From NCBI RefSeq assembly GCF_026616195.1, contig NZ_JANHDH010000003.1:248001-312000 (forward strand): a DNA stretch of 64,000 nt. The letters run 5' to 3'. This document shows, piece after piece, positions 1 through 8,371 of this stretch. Source of the stretch: Haloarchaeobius amylolyticus (GTDB taxonomy: Archaea; Halobacteriota; Halobacteria; Halobacteriales; Natrialbaceae). A model generated the notes under the pieces. It did not search any database. It saw nothing but the letters and a program-made list of their open reading frames with translations, and was not told the DNA's origin. The translations under genes and the position numbers were made by a program. The first letter of the stretch is position 1. Every line of letters starts with the position of its first letter.

Positions 1-1152
1 CGGCGCCCACTGCGGCGGTCGCTCGTCGGGACGCCCGGGCTGGCCCTTGAACTCGTACGCCTGCCAGTCGTCTTCGCCGGGGTCCTCGGCGTCGGTCCCC
101 TCGACGACCAGCTGGTAGCGGTCCTTCGTGATGGAGCCGAAGGCGCCGTAGGTGTTGACGAGGTGGAGCGGGTCGAACGAGGTGTTCATCACCTGCCCCG
201 GCGAGAGCATGTTCGCGACCGGCCGGATGCTCATCGCGAGGACGACGAGCGCGACGAGGACGGACACCCCCGACAGGAGCAGTGGCGGCGACGTGGTCGC
301 GGGCGTCGAGACCGGCAGAATCGACAGCAGCATCCCGTCGCTGAAGACCGCGACCGCCTGGACGATGGTGAGCGCGTTCAGCCACGAGAAGTTCCCGGTC
401 AGCATGAGCCACGCCTGGAAGCCGACGGTCGCGACGGCGCCGACGGTCGCGTAGGGCTGGGGCGCGAAGTAGAGGAACGGTATCGCGAGTTCGACGACGT
501 GGTTCCCGAGGACCTCGACCCGGTGGAACCGGTCGGGCAGGTGGTGTGCGAACCAGCTCAGCGGGTTGGGCATCGGCTGGGTCTCGTAGTGGTGGTCGAG
601 GCAGGTGAGGTCGCGCCAACAGTCGTCGCCGCGGATCTTGATGAGCCCCGCCCCGAACATGTTGCGAAAGAGCAGCCACTTGAGCAGCCAGATGACGACG
701 ACCGGTGGGCCACTCGTCCCCGCGCCGAGGAATATCGCCAGGAAGCCGGTCTCCAGCAGCATCGACTCCCAGCCGTACCCGTAGAAGACCCGGCCGGCGT
801 TGACGAACGACTGGTAGAGCCCCCACATGGCCGCCCAGAGGAGCATCGACGCCGGAATCGCGTACGGCTCGGGCAGCCAGTACGGGCCGGCGACGAGTGC
901 GAGGAGCGCGAGGCCGACGCCGGTCCAGGCCGCGAGGCCGATGGTCCGGTCGTCGGGGAAGACGTAGAAGAGGCTCGGGCGTTCCCGGAACGACACGCCC
1001 TCGACGTACTCGTCGATGGGGAGCAGCCCGTCCTCGCCCGCGAGGGGGCGGAACTGGTTCGCCGCGACGAGGAAGGCCAGCAGGTACAGCAGGGCCAACC
1101 CGCGCTGGAAGACGAACCGGACCAGCCAGTAGTCCGCCGTCGACGGCAGCAT
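1..1152 (-). CDS. Lipase maturation factor-like membrane protein (3' end outside window)
   Basis: The first 384 residues are present and the reading frame runs off the window edge. The protein has several hydrophobic segments, and the motifs GYGWESMLLETGF and CWRDLTCLDHHYETQPMPNP, which are hallmarks of the lipase maturation factor (LMF1/DUF1222) family. Vertebrate LMF1 helps secreted lipases fold; the archaeal role is unknown, so only family membership is supported. The ATG at 1152 is chosen because a TATA-like element lies about 30 bases upstream, which fits a leaderless transcript. It is transcribed divergently from the CBS transporter at 1327. Confidence 0.8.
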   Translation of the reverse strand, partial: MLPSTADYWLVRFVFQRGLALLYLLAFLVAANQFRPLAGEDGLLPIDEYVEGVSFRERPSLFYVFPDDRTIGLAAWTGVGLALLALVAGPYWLPEPYAIPASMLLWAAMWGLYQSFVNAGRVFYGYGWESMLLETGFLAIFLGAGTSGPPVVVIWLLKWLLFRNMFGAGLIKIRGDDCWRDLTCLDHHYETQPMPNPLSWFAHHLPDRFHRVEVLGNHVVELAIPFLYFAPQPYATVGAVATVGFQAWLMLTGNFSWLNALTIVQAVAVFSDGMLLSILPVSTPATTSPPLLLSGVSVLVALVVLAMSIRPVANMLSPGQVMNTSFDPLHLVNTYGAFGSITKDRYQLVVEGTDAEDPGEDDWQAYEFKGQPGRPDERPPQWAP

Positions 1153-1176
1153 AGTCGATGGTGATTCGAGGAACGG

Positions 1177-1187
1177 ACAAATATGTG
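1177..1187 (-). promoter_or_regulatory. TATA-like element of the lipase-maturation-factor gene
   Basis: On the minus strand the sequence reads CACATATTTG about 30 bases before the ATG at 1152. That is the spacing of an archaeal TATA box followed by a leaderless start. Confidence 0.4.
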
Positions 1188-1326
1188 GCGAGCGACGGGA
1201 CTGCGCCGGTCTGCTGGTCGAGCAGTCACGTTCGGGCGACGGAACACAGCGCGATTCGTCACGCCGACGGCGGCAGCAGTTACACAAGGGTTACTTCTCC
1301 TGCGCCAATAGCGCCGAACATCGACA

Positions 1327-2682
1327 ATGTCATCCGCGCTCACGGCAGTGCCTGAAGCCACCCTCCTGCAGTACACTGTACCGATCGTCGGTATCGAGCT
1401 GGCCAAGACGACGGTCACGGGCATCGGCGTGCTCATGATCCTGTTCCTCATCATGGGCTCCGGGTTCTTCTCGTCCTCGGAGATCGCGCTGTTCTCCCTG
1501 CCCGCCCACCAGATAGACGCGATGATCGAGGAGGGCAAGCGCGGCGCGCGCGTCGTCAAGTCGCTCAAGGACGACCCCCACCGCCTGCTCGTGACCATCC
1601 TCGTCGGGAACAACATGGTCAACATCACCATGTCGTCCATCTCGACGACCATCGTCGGCTTCTACTTCGACGCGGGCGCAGCCGTGCTCATCTCGTCGTT
1701 CGGCATCACGTCGATGGTCCTGCTGTTCGGAGAGAGCGCGCCGAAGAGCTACGCCGTCGAGAACACCGAATCCTGGGCCCGGACCGTCGCGCCCCCGCTG
1801 AAGATATTCGGGAAGGTGATGTGGCCGCTCATCACGATGTTCTACTACCTGACGGGCATCGTGAACCGCATCACCGGTGGGAACTCCTCCATCGAGTCGT
1901 CGTACGTCACCCGCGACGAGATCCGGAACATGATCAAGTCCGGCGAGCGCGAGGGCATCCTCAACGAGGAGGAGCGCCAGATGCTCCAGCGCACCCTCCG
2001 GTTCACCGACGCCACTGCCAAGGAAGTGATGACCCCCCGTCTCGACATGGAGGCCATCTCCAAGCGTGCGACCGTCGAGGAGGCCATCGAGGAGTGCATC
2101 GAGTCGGGCCACGCCCGGATGCCCGTCTACGAGGGGTCGCTGGACAACGTCGTCGGCGTCTTCGACATCCGTGACCTCGGAGGGTCCAACTACAGTACCT
2201 CCACGGAACTCGAGGTCGCGGACGTGGTCAAGCCGACCCTGCACGTCCCCGAGTCGAAGAACGTCGACGAACTCCTCTCGGAGATGCGCGAGAACCGGAT
2301 GCACATGGTCATCGTCGTCGACGAGTTCGGCGCCACCGGGGGGCTCATCACGATGGAGGACGTGCTCGAGGAGATTGTGGGTGAGATCCTGACCGGGGAC
2401 GAGGACCACCCGGTCGAGTTCGTCGACGACGACACCGTGCTGGTCGACGGGTCGGTCAACATCGAGGAGGTGAACGAGGCCCTCGGCATCGTCCTCCCGG
2501 AGGGCGAGGAGTTCGAGACCATCGCCGGGTTCATCTTCAACCGCGCGGGCCGTCTCGTCGAGCAGGGCGAGACGTTCGACTACGAGAACGTGACGCTGCG
2601 GGCAGAGCAGGTGGAGAACACCCGCATCCAGCGCGTCCGGGTGACCGTCGACCACGAGCTCGACAATCCGGTCGGGGAGTAG
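1327..2682 (+). CDS. CNNM/CorC (HlyC) family transporter with CBS domain pair
   Basis: This is a 451-residue membrane protein. An N-terminal DUF21 domain (about residues 30-190) has four hydrophobic segments, including the stretch GSGFFSSSEIALFSLP. A CBS pair follows (about 210-335; motifs VMTPRLDMEAI and MHMVIVVDEFGATGG), then a C-terminal CorC/HlyC domain (about 350-435). The family is linked to magnesium/sodium transport or efflux, with the CBS pair binding adenine nucleotides. The length is normal and the ATG directly precedes the hydrophobic region. It is the last ordinary chromosomal gene before the repeat-flanked island. Confidence 0.9.
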   Translation: MSSALTAVPEATLLQYTVPIVGIELAKTTVTGIGVLMILFLIMGSGFFSSSEIALFSLPAHQIDAMIEEGKRGARVVKSLKDDPHRLLVTILVGNNMVNITMSSISTTIVGFYFDAGAAVLISSFGITSMVLLFGESAPKSYAVENTESWARTVAPPLKIFGKVMWPLITMFYYLTGIVNRITGGNSSIESSYVTRDEIRNMIKSGEREGILNEEERQMLQRTLRFTDATAKEVMTPRLDMEAISKRATVEEAIEECIESGHARMPVYEGSLDNVVGVFDIRDLGGSNYSTSTELEVADVVKPTLHVPESKNVDELLSEMRENRMHMVIVVDEFGATGGLITMEDVLEEIVGEILTGDEDHPVEFVDDDTVLVDGSVNIEEVNEALGIVLPEGEEFETIAGFIFNRAGRLVEQGETFDYENVTLRAEQVENTRIQRVRVTVDHELDNPVGE

Positions 2683-2734
2683 CCAGTAAGCGAACTGACC
2701 GACCTCGCCGGTGGGATATTCTGTGGCCCTATCG

Positions 2735-2796
2735 CGTGTAGTCGCAACTTCCAAATTCTGGCCAGTAGTTGAGACTAGTCCTCTCAATGCATATGG
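2735..2796 (+). repeat. Palindrome-rich 62-bp direct repeat, copy 1
   Basis: This 62-base segment matches 3886-3946 with four substitutions and one single-base indel. It contains inverted arms AGTCGCAACTT (2740-2750) and TAGTTGAGACT (2766-2776), followed by a second small palindrome, TTGAGAC-N5-CTCTCAA. It lies just after the CBS transporter and before the UPF0175 gene. It may be a recombination site, a MITE-like element or an operator; the sequence alone does not decide. Confidence 0.75.
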
Positions 2797-2810
2797 AAGT
2801 CTGGCGGGTT

Positions 2811-2818
2811 CATAAATA
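2811..2818 (+). promoter_or_regulatory. TATA-like element of the UPF0175 antitoxin gene
   Basis: CATAAATA lies 29-36 bases upstream of the ATG at 2847, consistent with a leaderless or near-leaderless archaeal transcript. The palindromic repeat copy 1 ends 15 bases before it, so the repeat could also act as an operator. Confidence 0.45.
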
Positions 2819-2846
2819 GTATGAAGGCGTAGTCTAGGACAGAACG

Positions 2847-3215
2847 ATGGGACGAATCACCGGCTCGTATCCAGACGACCTCGACCTCCTCATCGAAGGT
2901 GCTGTCGAGGCTGGAGTGTTTGGTAGCAAAAGCGATGCACTACGCGAGTTCGTCCGTGAATACTTCGAGGACCATGAGAACGAGCGCATCGCAGCTGCAG
3001 TTGCTCTCTACGAGCGCGAGCGAATCACGCTCGGCGATGCCGCGAGACTCGCTGCTGTCGACCGATGGACCATGCGTGACATCCTGCGGGAACACAGGGT
3101 CGAACTTCGCCTCGGACTCGCCGACGAAGACGACGCAGCCTACGAGGTAGAGGCAGCGAAAGAACTGGAATTCGATGATGAAGACTCGGATGACGAGGAG
3201 TCGCGTGCGAAATGA
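2847..3215 (+). CDS. UPF0175 family antitoxin-like protein
   Basis: This 122-residue protein has an N-terminal ribbon-helix-helix-like segment (RITGSYPDDLDLLIEGAV, residues 3-20), the KSDALREFVREYF helix, and a UPF0175 helix-turn-helix region (ERITLGDAARLAAVDRWTM) that would bind DNA. The acidic tail (EFDDEDSDDEESR) is typical of haloarchaea. UPF0175 proteins usually precede PIN-domain (DUF3368-type) proteins and are regarded as antitoxins. Here the downstream gene overlaps by 4 bases (ATGA), which supports a TA operon. The partner carries frameshifts, so this antitoxin may now be an orphan. Confidence 0.8.
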   Translation: MGRITGSYPDDLDLLIEGAVEAGVFGSKSDALREFVREYFEDHENERIAAAVALYERERITLGDAARLAAVDRWTMRDILREHRVELRLGLADEDDAAYEVEAAKELEFDDEDSDDEESRAK

Positions 3216-3715
3216 CAGGTGACGGGATTCCACCGAATCCGAGCGTCCTGAACACGACTGTCCTCTCGAATTTTGCGTATATCGACCAGTATGGGTGGTT
3301 GCAGGACTCTCTGGAATCTGCGCAGTTCCAGTTGTTCGCGGGGAACTCGAAAACGGCGTTGCAGCTCATCCATATCTTCAGTCAGCACTCGATACACTCG
3401 ACGACGAAATCCCAGTCGCGACGATTTCGGATACGGTCGCAAACAGGGAGGCGGTTGTCAGTGGCCATCTCGACCCTGGTGAAGCACAGGCGTTCGCTCT
3501 CGCGGACACACGACGGCCGGTTGCTGACTGACGACGGAGATGCTCGGTCGTTTGCGAAAGACCAAGGCGTGACTGTCGTCGGGTCGGTTGGCGTTCTGTT
3601 GGCTGCAATCGATGCTGGGAATATCGATGAAGCCACTGCTGACGAGTGGCTCTCGACGTGGATCGATGAGATCGGCTACTACGTTCCATACCGAACGATC
3701 TCAGAGTATCGATGA
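3212..3715 (+). pseudogene. PIN/DUF3368-like toxin with two compensating frameshifts
   Basis: The start overlaps the antitoxin stop by 4 bases. The PIN-like sequence begins in one frame (VLNTTVLSNFAYIDQYG), continues from about 3295 in another frame (VVAGLSGICAVPVVRGELENG to GEAQAFALADT), and returns to the first from about 3512 (DGRLLTDDGDARSFAKDQG to YVPYRTISEYR). The apparent shifts are near 3293-3294 and 3511. The original frame stays open throughout, so a 167-residue product could still be made, but its middle 70 or so residues would be scrambled. Toxin activity is probably lost. Two sequencing indels are the alternative explanation. Confidence 0.75.
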
Positions 3716-3885
3716 CCATCTTTGTCGAAGTTCAAAATAACTGAAGGGCGGCAGCGCTGGCCTGATTTCTTTAAATACTCGATTCAAGTTGGATTGCTAA
3801 CTTGGGCAGGCGTCTTGACCCGAGTTTGAAGCACGTCGGGTTCGTTGGTCCGGTTGAAATCGTGCATCCTGGCGGTCCTACAGCC

Positions 3886-3946
3886 CGTGTAGTCGCAACT
3901 TCCAATTCTGGCCAGAAGTTGAGACTGGTCGTCTCAATGCATACGG
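3886..3946 (+). repeat. Palindrome-rich 61-bp direct repeat, copy 2
   Basis: This copy is nearly identical to 2735-2796. The inverted arms are AGTCGCAACTT (3891-3901) and AAGTTGAGACT (3916-3926), pairing at 10 of 11 positions around a 14-base spacer. A second perfect palindrome, TTGAGAC-N5-GTCTCAA, overlaps the right arm. It separates the first TA module from the second. Confidence 0.75.
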
Positions 3947-4036
3947 TCCTCGAATCTCCTCGTGGTCGAACGTGACTACAACTGTCGGCTCTCACTATCG
4001 AAGTTTTCAGTGTTTTCGTTGCTTTCACACCTAACA

Positions 4037-4043
4037 CTTTTTA
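4037..4043 (+). promoter_or_regulatory. TATA-like element of the winged-helix/MazF operon
   Basis: CTTTTTA lies 28-34 bases before the ATG at 4071. This spacing favours the ATG over the in-frame GTG at 4050. Confidence 0.45.
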
Positions 4044-4070
4044 CGACTGGTGACGCATACTCATACGACG

Positions 4071-4442
4071 ATGTCCATCGACCGGGATACCTTCGAGAAC
4101 ACGAGCGAGGAAGAACTCACGGACCTCTCCGTCCCTGACCAGGTTCTCGGGTTTCTCGCCGCTAACGAGGATCGAGCATTCAAAGCGCGTGAGATCGCCT
4201 CGCAGACTGCTATCGAAGAGGGGGCGGTCAGCACCGCACTCTCGCGACTGAAGGACCGCGGTCTCGTCGAGCACAAGGCGGCATACTGGGCAATAACCAA
4301 CGATACCGACCGGCTCGAAGGATACAGTGGCTACGAACGAGCGACTGCCCTGTTCAACGAGCAACTCGGCACGGAGGACAAGGAGTCTTGGCGCGAGCAT
4401 GCACCCGGCGAGCCGCATCCGAGTGAGGAGAACGAACAGTGA
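4071..4442 (+). CDS. MarR-like winged-helix protein, probable antitoxin of the MazF pair
   Basis: This 123-residue protein carries a winged helix-turn-helix of MarR type (about residues 18-80; VLGFLAANEDRAFKAREIA and AVSTALSRLKDRGLVEHKA). The fold binds DNA. The next gene, a PemK/MazF toxin, begins inside its last codons (4-base GTGA overlap), so it is read as the antitoxin and autorepressor of that operon. An upstream GTG at 4050 is also in frame, but the TATA spacing supports this ATG. The function is inferred from position and domain type. Confidence 0.75.
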   Translation: MSIDRDTFENTSEEELTDLSVPDQVLGFLAANEDRAFKAREIASQTAIEEGAVSTALSRLKDRGLVEHKAAYWAITNDTDRLEGYSGYERATALFNEQLGTEDKESWREHAPGEPHPSEENEQ

Positions 4443-4792
4443 CCGACGACGAAGCCAACCCAATTTTCGAGCGAGGCGATGTCGTCTACGGTGATGACCC
4501 GTTCAAAGGTGAGACGGACGCTCGGCCCTGGCTCATCCTCTCGAACCACGAGGGACGGCCGTTTCACGGGGAGCAGTACATCGCGCTGACCTTGACGTCG
4601 AAATCGTGGATGGAGGGACTCATCGATATTCCCGAGGAGAGTTGGCTTCGTGGGGGGACGCCAGACGAGAGTCGGATCGTCCCCTGGGGTGTGCAATCGA
4701 TCGGCCACGAGGACATCGATTTCTGGCAGGGCCGTCTGGCGGCTGAGATCGTCGATACCGCGACTACTGCTCTCGTCGACGAACTGCGGTAG
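4439..4792 (+). CDS. PemK/MazF family toxin (mRNA interferase)
   Basis: A 117-residue protein starting at GTG. The signature GDVVYGDDPFKGETDARPWLILSN (residues 13-36) followed by EQYIALTLTS is the PemK/MazF beta-barrel core that cuts single-stranded RNA. The length is normal for the family and no frameshift is apparent, unlike the neighbouring PIN toxin. It overlaps the winged-helix gene, so the two are translationally coupled. A third, degenerate repeat copy follows 45 bases after its stop. Confidence 0.82.
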   Translation: MTDDEANPIFERGDVVYGDDPFKGETDARPWLILSNHEGRPFHGEQYIALTLTSKSWMEGLIDIPEESWLRGGTPDESRIVPWGVQSIGHEDIDFWQGRLAAEIVDTATTALVDELR

Positions 4793-4837
4793 CCACTTGA
4801 GCACCCACGCTTCTACGCGATACCGCTTCTCCAGGCC

Positions 4838-4864
4838 GTAGTCTCATCTTGCCACATTCTGGCG
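4838..4864 (+). repeat. Degenerate third copy of the island repeat core
   Basis: The core GTAGTC-CA-CTT-CCA-ATTCTGGC of copies 1 and 2 recurs here with a few substitutions and one extra base (GTAGTCTCATCTTGCCACAT, then TCTGGCG). The right palindromic arm is not recognisable. Its position directly after the MazF gene means each TA module is bracketed by repeat cores. Confidence 0.5.
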
Positions 4865-5025
4865 ATTTGCTATAGCATCATAGAGTTTATCAGTCGCCTA
4901 TACACCCGATTTCGGCGGTCTGGACGGTCGAGGGCCCAGAACCCAACTCGTCACACCTACTTTCGCTTACAGCCGTAAGAACAAGTAGGTTGAAGGGGGT
5001 CGCCGCTGTAGGCGAAGCCGACACG

Positions 5026-6207
5026 ATGGACCACGCGGATTCGGGGGCTACGAGCGAGGAGTCGGGCGGCGAGGACCCGCTCGCAGAGCCACGACGGGCG
5101 TACGTCGAGACCAAGAGCAAGGGCACGCCAGCACGCCCGGGCCGGTACGCACAGAACGCCGATTCGGTCCTCACGGAGTTCACCGGCTGGATAACGGTCG
5201 AGTACGGCGTCACAGAACTCGAGGATATCGAGACACGACACATGCGCGCGTACGTGCGGGAACTCAAATCGAAGTGGCGCAGGGACGAGTTCGCCGCCTC
5301 GACCTGTCGCACCTACTTCCGGACGGTCCGGGCGTGGCTCGCGTGGTGCGTGAAGAACGGCTGGATCGCGACCAACCCGGCCGAGAACGACGCGGCCGCC
5401 GAGGACCTGCCCCGGGACTCGACGAAGGAGAACGACTCGCGGCAGGTGTGGAGCGACCAGAGCCGGCACGACCTCCTGATGTGGGTGCGTGGGCGGACCG
5501 AGAGCGCGTACGAGTCCCCGATGTGTCCACCGGAACTGCGCCTCCGGCGGACCCGGGACCGGGCACTCGTCACCGTCCTCGCCCGGACGGGGGTCCGCGG
5601 AGCCGAGGTCTTCCGCGACCCCGGGAACAGCCGGCGCGATGGACTGACGTGGGAACGCGTCGACCTCGCCGAGGGGACCATCGAGGTGTGGGGCAAGAGC
5701 CAGGACTGGGAGTACGTCCCCTTCCCCGAGAGCGCCCACGCACCCCTCAGACAGTGGAAACGTGAACTCCGGCCCACGAGCGAGGACTGGCCGGTGTTCC
5801 CGTCGCTCTCGGGTAACTCGCTCTCGGCGGCCATCCGGAAATCTCGGAACGGCACGGTCCCCGACCATCAGGTCGACCGGGCCGTCGAGCGCCAGGGCTA
5901 CCTCCTCGGGTACCTCGACCTCGCGCGCGAGCACGACTGCGCTCCCTCGGCGATGAGTACCACCGCGGCCCGGAACACGATGCAACGACTCTGCGAGGCG
6001 GCCGGCGTCGAGGAGGACGGCGAGTACCTGAAGCCGCACGGCGGGCGGCGCAAGCTCGGCGACGAACTGTACCGCGAGAACCCGGCCCTCGCACAGAAGG
6101 CGCTCCGACACGCGGACATCACCGTCACACAGGAGTCGTACTCATACATCGACCAGGGGGAGGTCGGGGACGAGATAGACCGGATACAGGCCGACGACGA
6201 GTCCTAG
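5026..6207 (+). CDS. Tyrosine recombinase (phage-type integrase, XerC/D-like)
   Basis: This 393-residue protein has an N-terminal SAM-like core-binding domain (about residues 40-125) and a C-terminal catalytic domain (about 145-385). The expected residues are visible: R191 in ARTGVRGAEVF, H338 and R341 in KPHGGRRKL, H362 in ALRHADITV, and a tyrosine at 372 or 374. It is therefore likely active in site-specific recombination. The ATG at 5026 is preferred; an in-frame TTG lies at 4990. It sits between the TA cassettes and the RyR/TIR genes, and may act on the palindromic repeats, though that link is only inferred. Confidence 0.88.
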   Translation: MDHADSGATSEESGGEDPLAEPRRAYVETKSKGTPARPGRYAQNADSVLTEFTGWITVEYGVTELEDIETRHMRAYVRELKSKWRRDEFAASTCRTYFRTVRAWLAWCVKNGWIATNPAENDAAAEDLPRDSTKENDSRQVWSDQSRHDLLMWVRGRTESAYESPMCPPELRLRRTRDRALVTVLARTGVRGAEVFRDPGNSRRDGLTWERVDLAEGTIEVWGKSQDWEYVPFPESAHAPLRQWKRELRPTSEDWPVFPSLSGNSLSAAIRKSRNGTVPDHQVDRAVERQGYLLGYLDLAREHDCAPSAMSTTAARNTMQRLCEAAGVEEDGEYLKPHGGRRKLGDELYRENPALAQKALRHADITVTQESYSYIDQGEVGDEIDRIQADDES

Positions 6208-6333
6208 GTCGGGCCACCAACCGCTCGCCAGCGGGCTGACGGCCGCTAGTTTCAATAGCTCGCTGTCTGATGTTCCACTGACATGCAGGTGGGGACGCAG
6301 ATGGGGAAAGGAGGGGCGCGCTGACGGAGAGCT

Positions 6334-8364
6334 ATGTTCACGGACTCACGGAACCTCCGGTCCATCCCGCGGGCCCGCGTCTGGACGGTCGTCATCCCGT
6401 CGGTGCTCGCCCTCGTCACCCTCGTCGCCGGGTGGGTGGGGACCTATAGATACCTCACCATCAGCGCCCAGTACGGCGAGCTGTCCCGACCGGACAGGGT
6501 GGTCGAGGCCGGCCTGGTCGCGGTCGGATTCTTCGGCCTCAACTCCGGGCCGTTCCCGGCCACGCTGGCGGAGTCGTTTCCACTGGTGGTCGTCGGCCGG
6601 TTCAGCGGTGCCCTGTTCGTCTCCTACGCCGCGGTCCTGACGCTCCTGACGCTATTCGCCTCGCGGCTGCGCCCCGTGCAGATCGGATTCCTGTACCACC
6701 TCGACCGGGTACGCGACGCCGACGCCCCGGGTCACGTGGTCGTCTGTGGCCTCGACAGCCACGGACTGGACCTCGCGACCCAGCTGGCAGCACAGGGGCG
6801 TCGGGTCGTCGCGGTCGAGCGAAAGGGTGACGCCGCGGCCATCAGGCAGGCCCGCGACGCGGGTATCTGGGTGTTCACCGGCGACGCGACTGCCGCAGAT
6901 CTCCTCTGCGGGCGCGCGAAGGCACACCTCGCCAGCGAGGTCTTCGTGGTCGGGGAGGAGGACGAGACGAACGCGGCCGTGGTCCAGACCCTGGCGCAGG
7001 CAGTCGACGGCGGGTCGGGCGCCGCTGGCGGCCGACCAGCTACCGACTGCTACGCCGACGTATCGGCCACGCAGGTCCGTCACCATCTCCACGAGCGCGT
7101 CGAGGACGTGCCGGGCCTGTACCTGTACTCCTACGACGAACCGACCGCGACCGCCCGCGAACTGCTGGCGAACCGACCGGTCGACAGGCTCGAAGCGGCC
7201 ACCGACGGCAGTCGCGTCCACGTGGTGCTGGTCGGCTGGGACGACATCACGAAAGCCATCCTCGCCAGGCTATGCCACACCCTCCACGTCGAGCCGGAGG
7301 TCGAACGCGCCGTGACGGTCGTCAGCCGGGACCCGGCGGCCGCCGAGCGCGAGTTCTACGCCGAGTACCCCGGCGTCGACACCGGCGACTGGGACGACCC
7401 GACGGTGCGCGACTACATCGACGAACTGTTCCCATCGCTCTCGTTCCTCGGACTCCCGGCCAGTCACGAACGACTCCTCTCCGACGGGGCCGAACTCCCG
7501 GCGCGGTTCGGGCCCGACGACGTCCTGACGGTCTTCGTCGGCGGCACCGGCGGTCTGGAGACCGGTTCGCTCGTCTCGACGCTCGTCCCCCGGCTCGAGG
7601 AGTACGAGGAAGAATACGAGATGGACACGACCGTCCACTTCTTCGAGGACGACCAGTGGGAAGCCCGGACCGACGAGCTGGTCGACGCGAAGACCTCGGA
7701 CCGGCTCACCGTCCGGTCCTTCGGCCCGTTCGACGCCGGCGTGAGCCCGGATTCGGTCCGTGGCGACCGGCGCGACCGCCTCGCGAAGCACATCGCCCTG
7801 TTCTACCACCTCCGGTACGACCTGCCGCCGGGAGACGACGCCGAAGCGTGGGAACGCGACCTCATCGATGAGGTCGGCTCCCTCGACGGGTTCTCGGCCG
7901 TGCTCGACGCGTGGCACGACCTCGACGAAGGGCAGCGCACACGGTTCGCCAGGGCGTGCTGGACCGACCTCGCCGAGCACTACCGCGATGCCAACCGGTT
8001 CGCCGCGGACCACGTCCCACTCAAGCGCCGGGTCGCCGACAGGCTCGTGGCTGGTGGCAGGGGAGAGCAAGCGCTCGACGACGGCCTGGACCACGACGAC
8101 GTGGTCGATGCCATCGCCCGCGTGGAGCACGAACGGTGGTGTGCAGAGAAGGTGCTCTCCGGGTGGGAGCCACTCCGGCGCGACCGATGGGACGAGTGGC
8201 AGGACCCCGACCGACAGGCCCGCCTGCGGGCACAGCAGTACCACCGCGACCTGTGGCCGCTCGACGCCCTCGCCGACCTGCCGGCGGACGAGTTCGAGAA
8301 GGACGTCTCGCAGGTCCGATTCGTCCTCGACGCACTGACGACCGACAGCGACACCGACGATTGA
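6334..8364 (+). CDS. Two-helix membrane protein with TrkA-N (RCK) and RyR domains
   Basis: The 676-residue protein has hydrophobic helices at about residues 16-38 and 84-109, joined by a loop (VGFFGLNSGPF) that resembles a pore loop but lacks the TVGYG filter. A TrkA-N Rossmann domain follows (about 132-215; VVVCGLDSHG, then FTGDAT), then a second Rossmann-like unit (about 292-420), and a C-terminal RyR domain (about 590-660; VEHERW, SGW, YHRDLWPLDAL, EKD). RyR and RCK domains bind small ligands, and the layout resembles a ligand-gated membrane channel or sensor. The purine-rich AAAGGAGGGG tract lies about 20 bases before the start. The next gene begins 7 bases after its stop. Confidence 0.78.
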   Translation: MFTDSRNLRSIPRARVWTVVIPSVLALVTLVAGWVGTYRYLTISAQYGELSRPDRVVEAGLVAVGFFGLNSGPFPATLAESFPLVVVGRFSGALFVSYAAVLTLLTLFASRLRPVQIGFLYHLDRVRDADAPGHVVVCGLDSHGLDLATQLAAQGRRVVAVERKGDAAAIRQARDAGIWVFTGDATAADLLCGRAKAHLASEVFVVGEEDETNAAVVQTLAQAVDGGSGAAGGRPATDCYADVSATQVRHHLHERVEDVPGLYLYSYDEPTATARELLANRPVDRLEAATDGSRVHVVLVGWDDITKAILARLCHTLHVEPEVERAVTVVSRDPAAAEREFYAEYPGVDTGDWDDPTVRDYIDELFPSLSFLGLPASHERLLSDGAELPARFGPDDVLTVFVGGTGGLETGSLVSTLVPRLEEYEEEYEMDTTVHFFEDDQWEARTDELVDAKTSDRLTVRSFGPFDAGVSPDSVRGDRRDRLAKHIALFYHLRYDLPPGDDAEAWERDLIDEVGSLDGFSAVLDAWHDLDEGQRTRFARACWTDLAEHYRDANRFAADHVPLKRRVADRLVAGGRGEQALDDGLDHDDVVDAIARVEHERWCAEKVLSGWEPLRRDRWDEWQDPDRQARLRAQQYHRDLWPLDALADLPADEFEKDVSQVRFVLDALTTDSDTDD

Positions 8365-8371
8365 GACTACT

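Larger units (their letters stand above)
3716..4070. other. Intergenic region between the two toxin-antitoxin modules
   Basis: No convincing gene is seen in this 355-base stretch. It contains repeat copy 2 (3886-3946) and the promoter of the winged-helix/MazF operon. Base composition is lower in GC than in the neighbouring genes, as expected for island DNA. Confidence 0.5.

Noticed and set aside
163-1164. 333-codon plus-strand open frame
   Set aside because: It is antisense to the lipase-maturation-factor gene, whose conserved motifs are clear; the predicted product is Arg/Glu/Gly-rich with no fold, typical of a GC-rich shadow frame.
1330-2787. 485-codon minus-strand open frame
   Set aside because: It lies opposite the CBS transporter and has the repetitive Asp/Val/His-rich composition of an antisense shadow.
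3771-4037. 88-codon minus-strand frame covering repeat copy 2
   Set aside because: It reads through the repeat, is not open in copy 1 in the same frame, and lacks a promoter; the repeat is better explained as non-coding.
2735-4864. Repeats considered as a CRISPR array
   Set aside because: Only three copies, about 1 kb apart with genes between them; there are no short regular spacers and no cas genes.
6334-8364. RyR/TrkA-N protein read as a plain potassium-uptake TrkA or K+ channel
   Set aside because: The selectivity filter is absent, TrkA lacks transmembrane helices, and the C-terminal RyR domain is not part of either.
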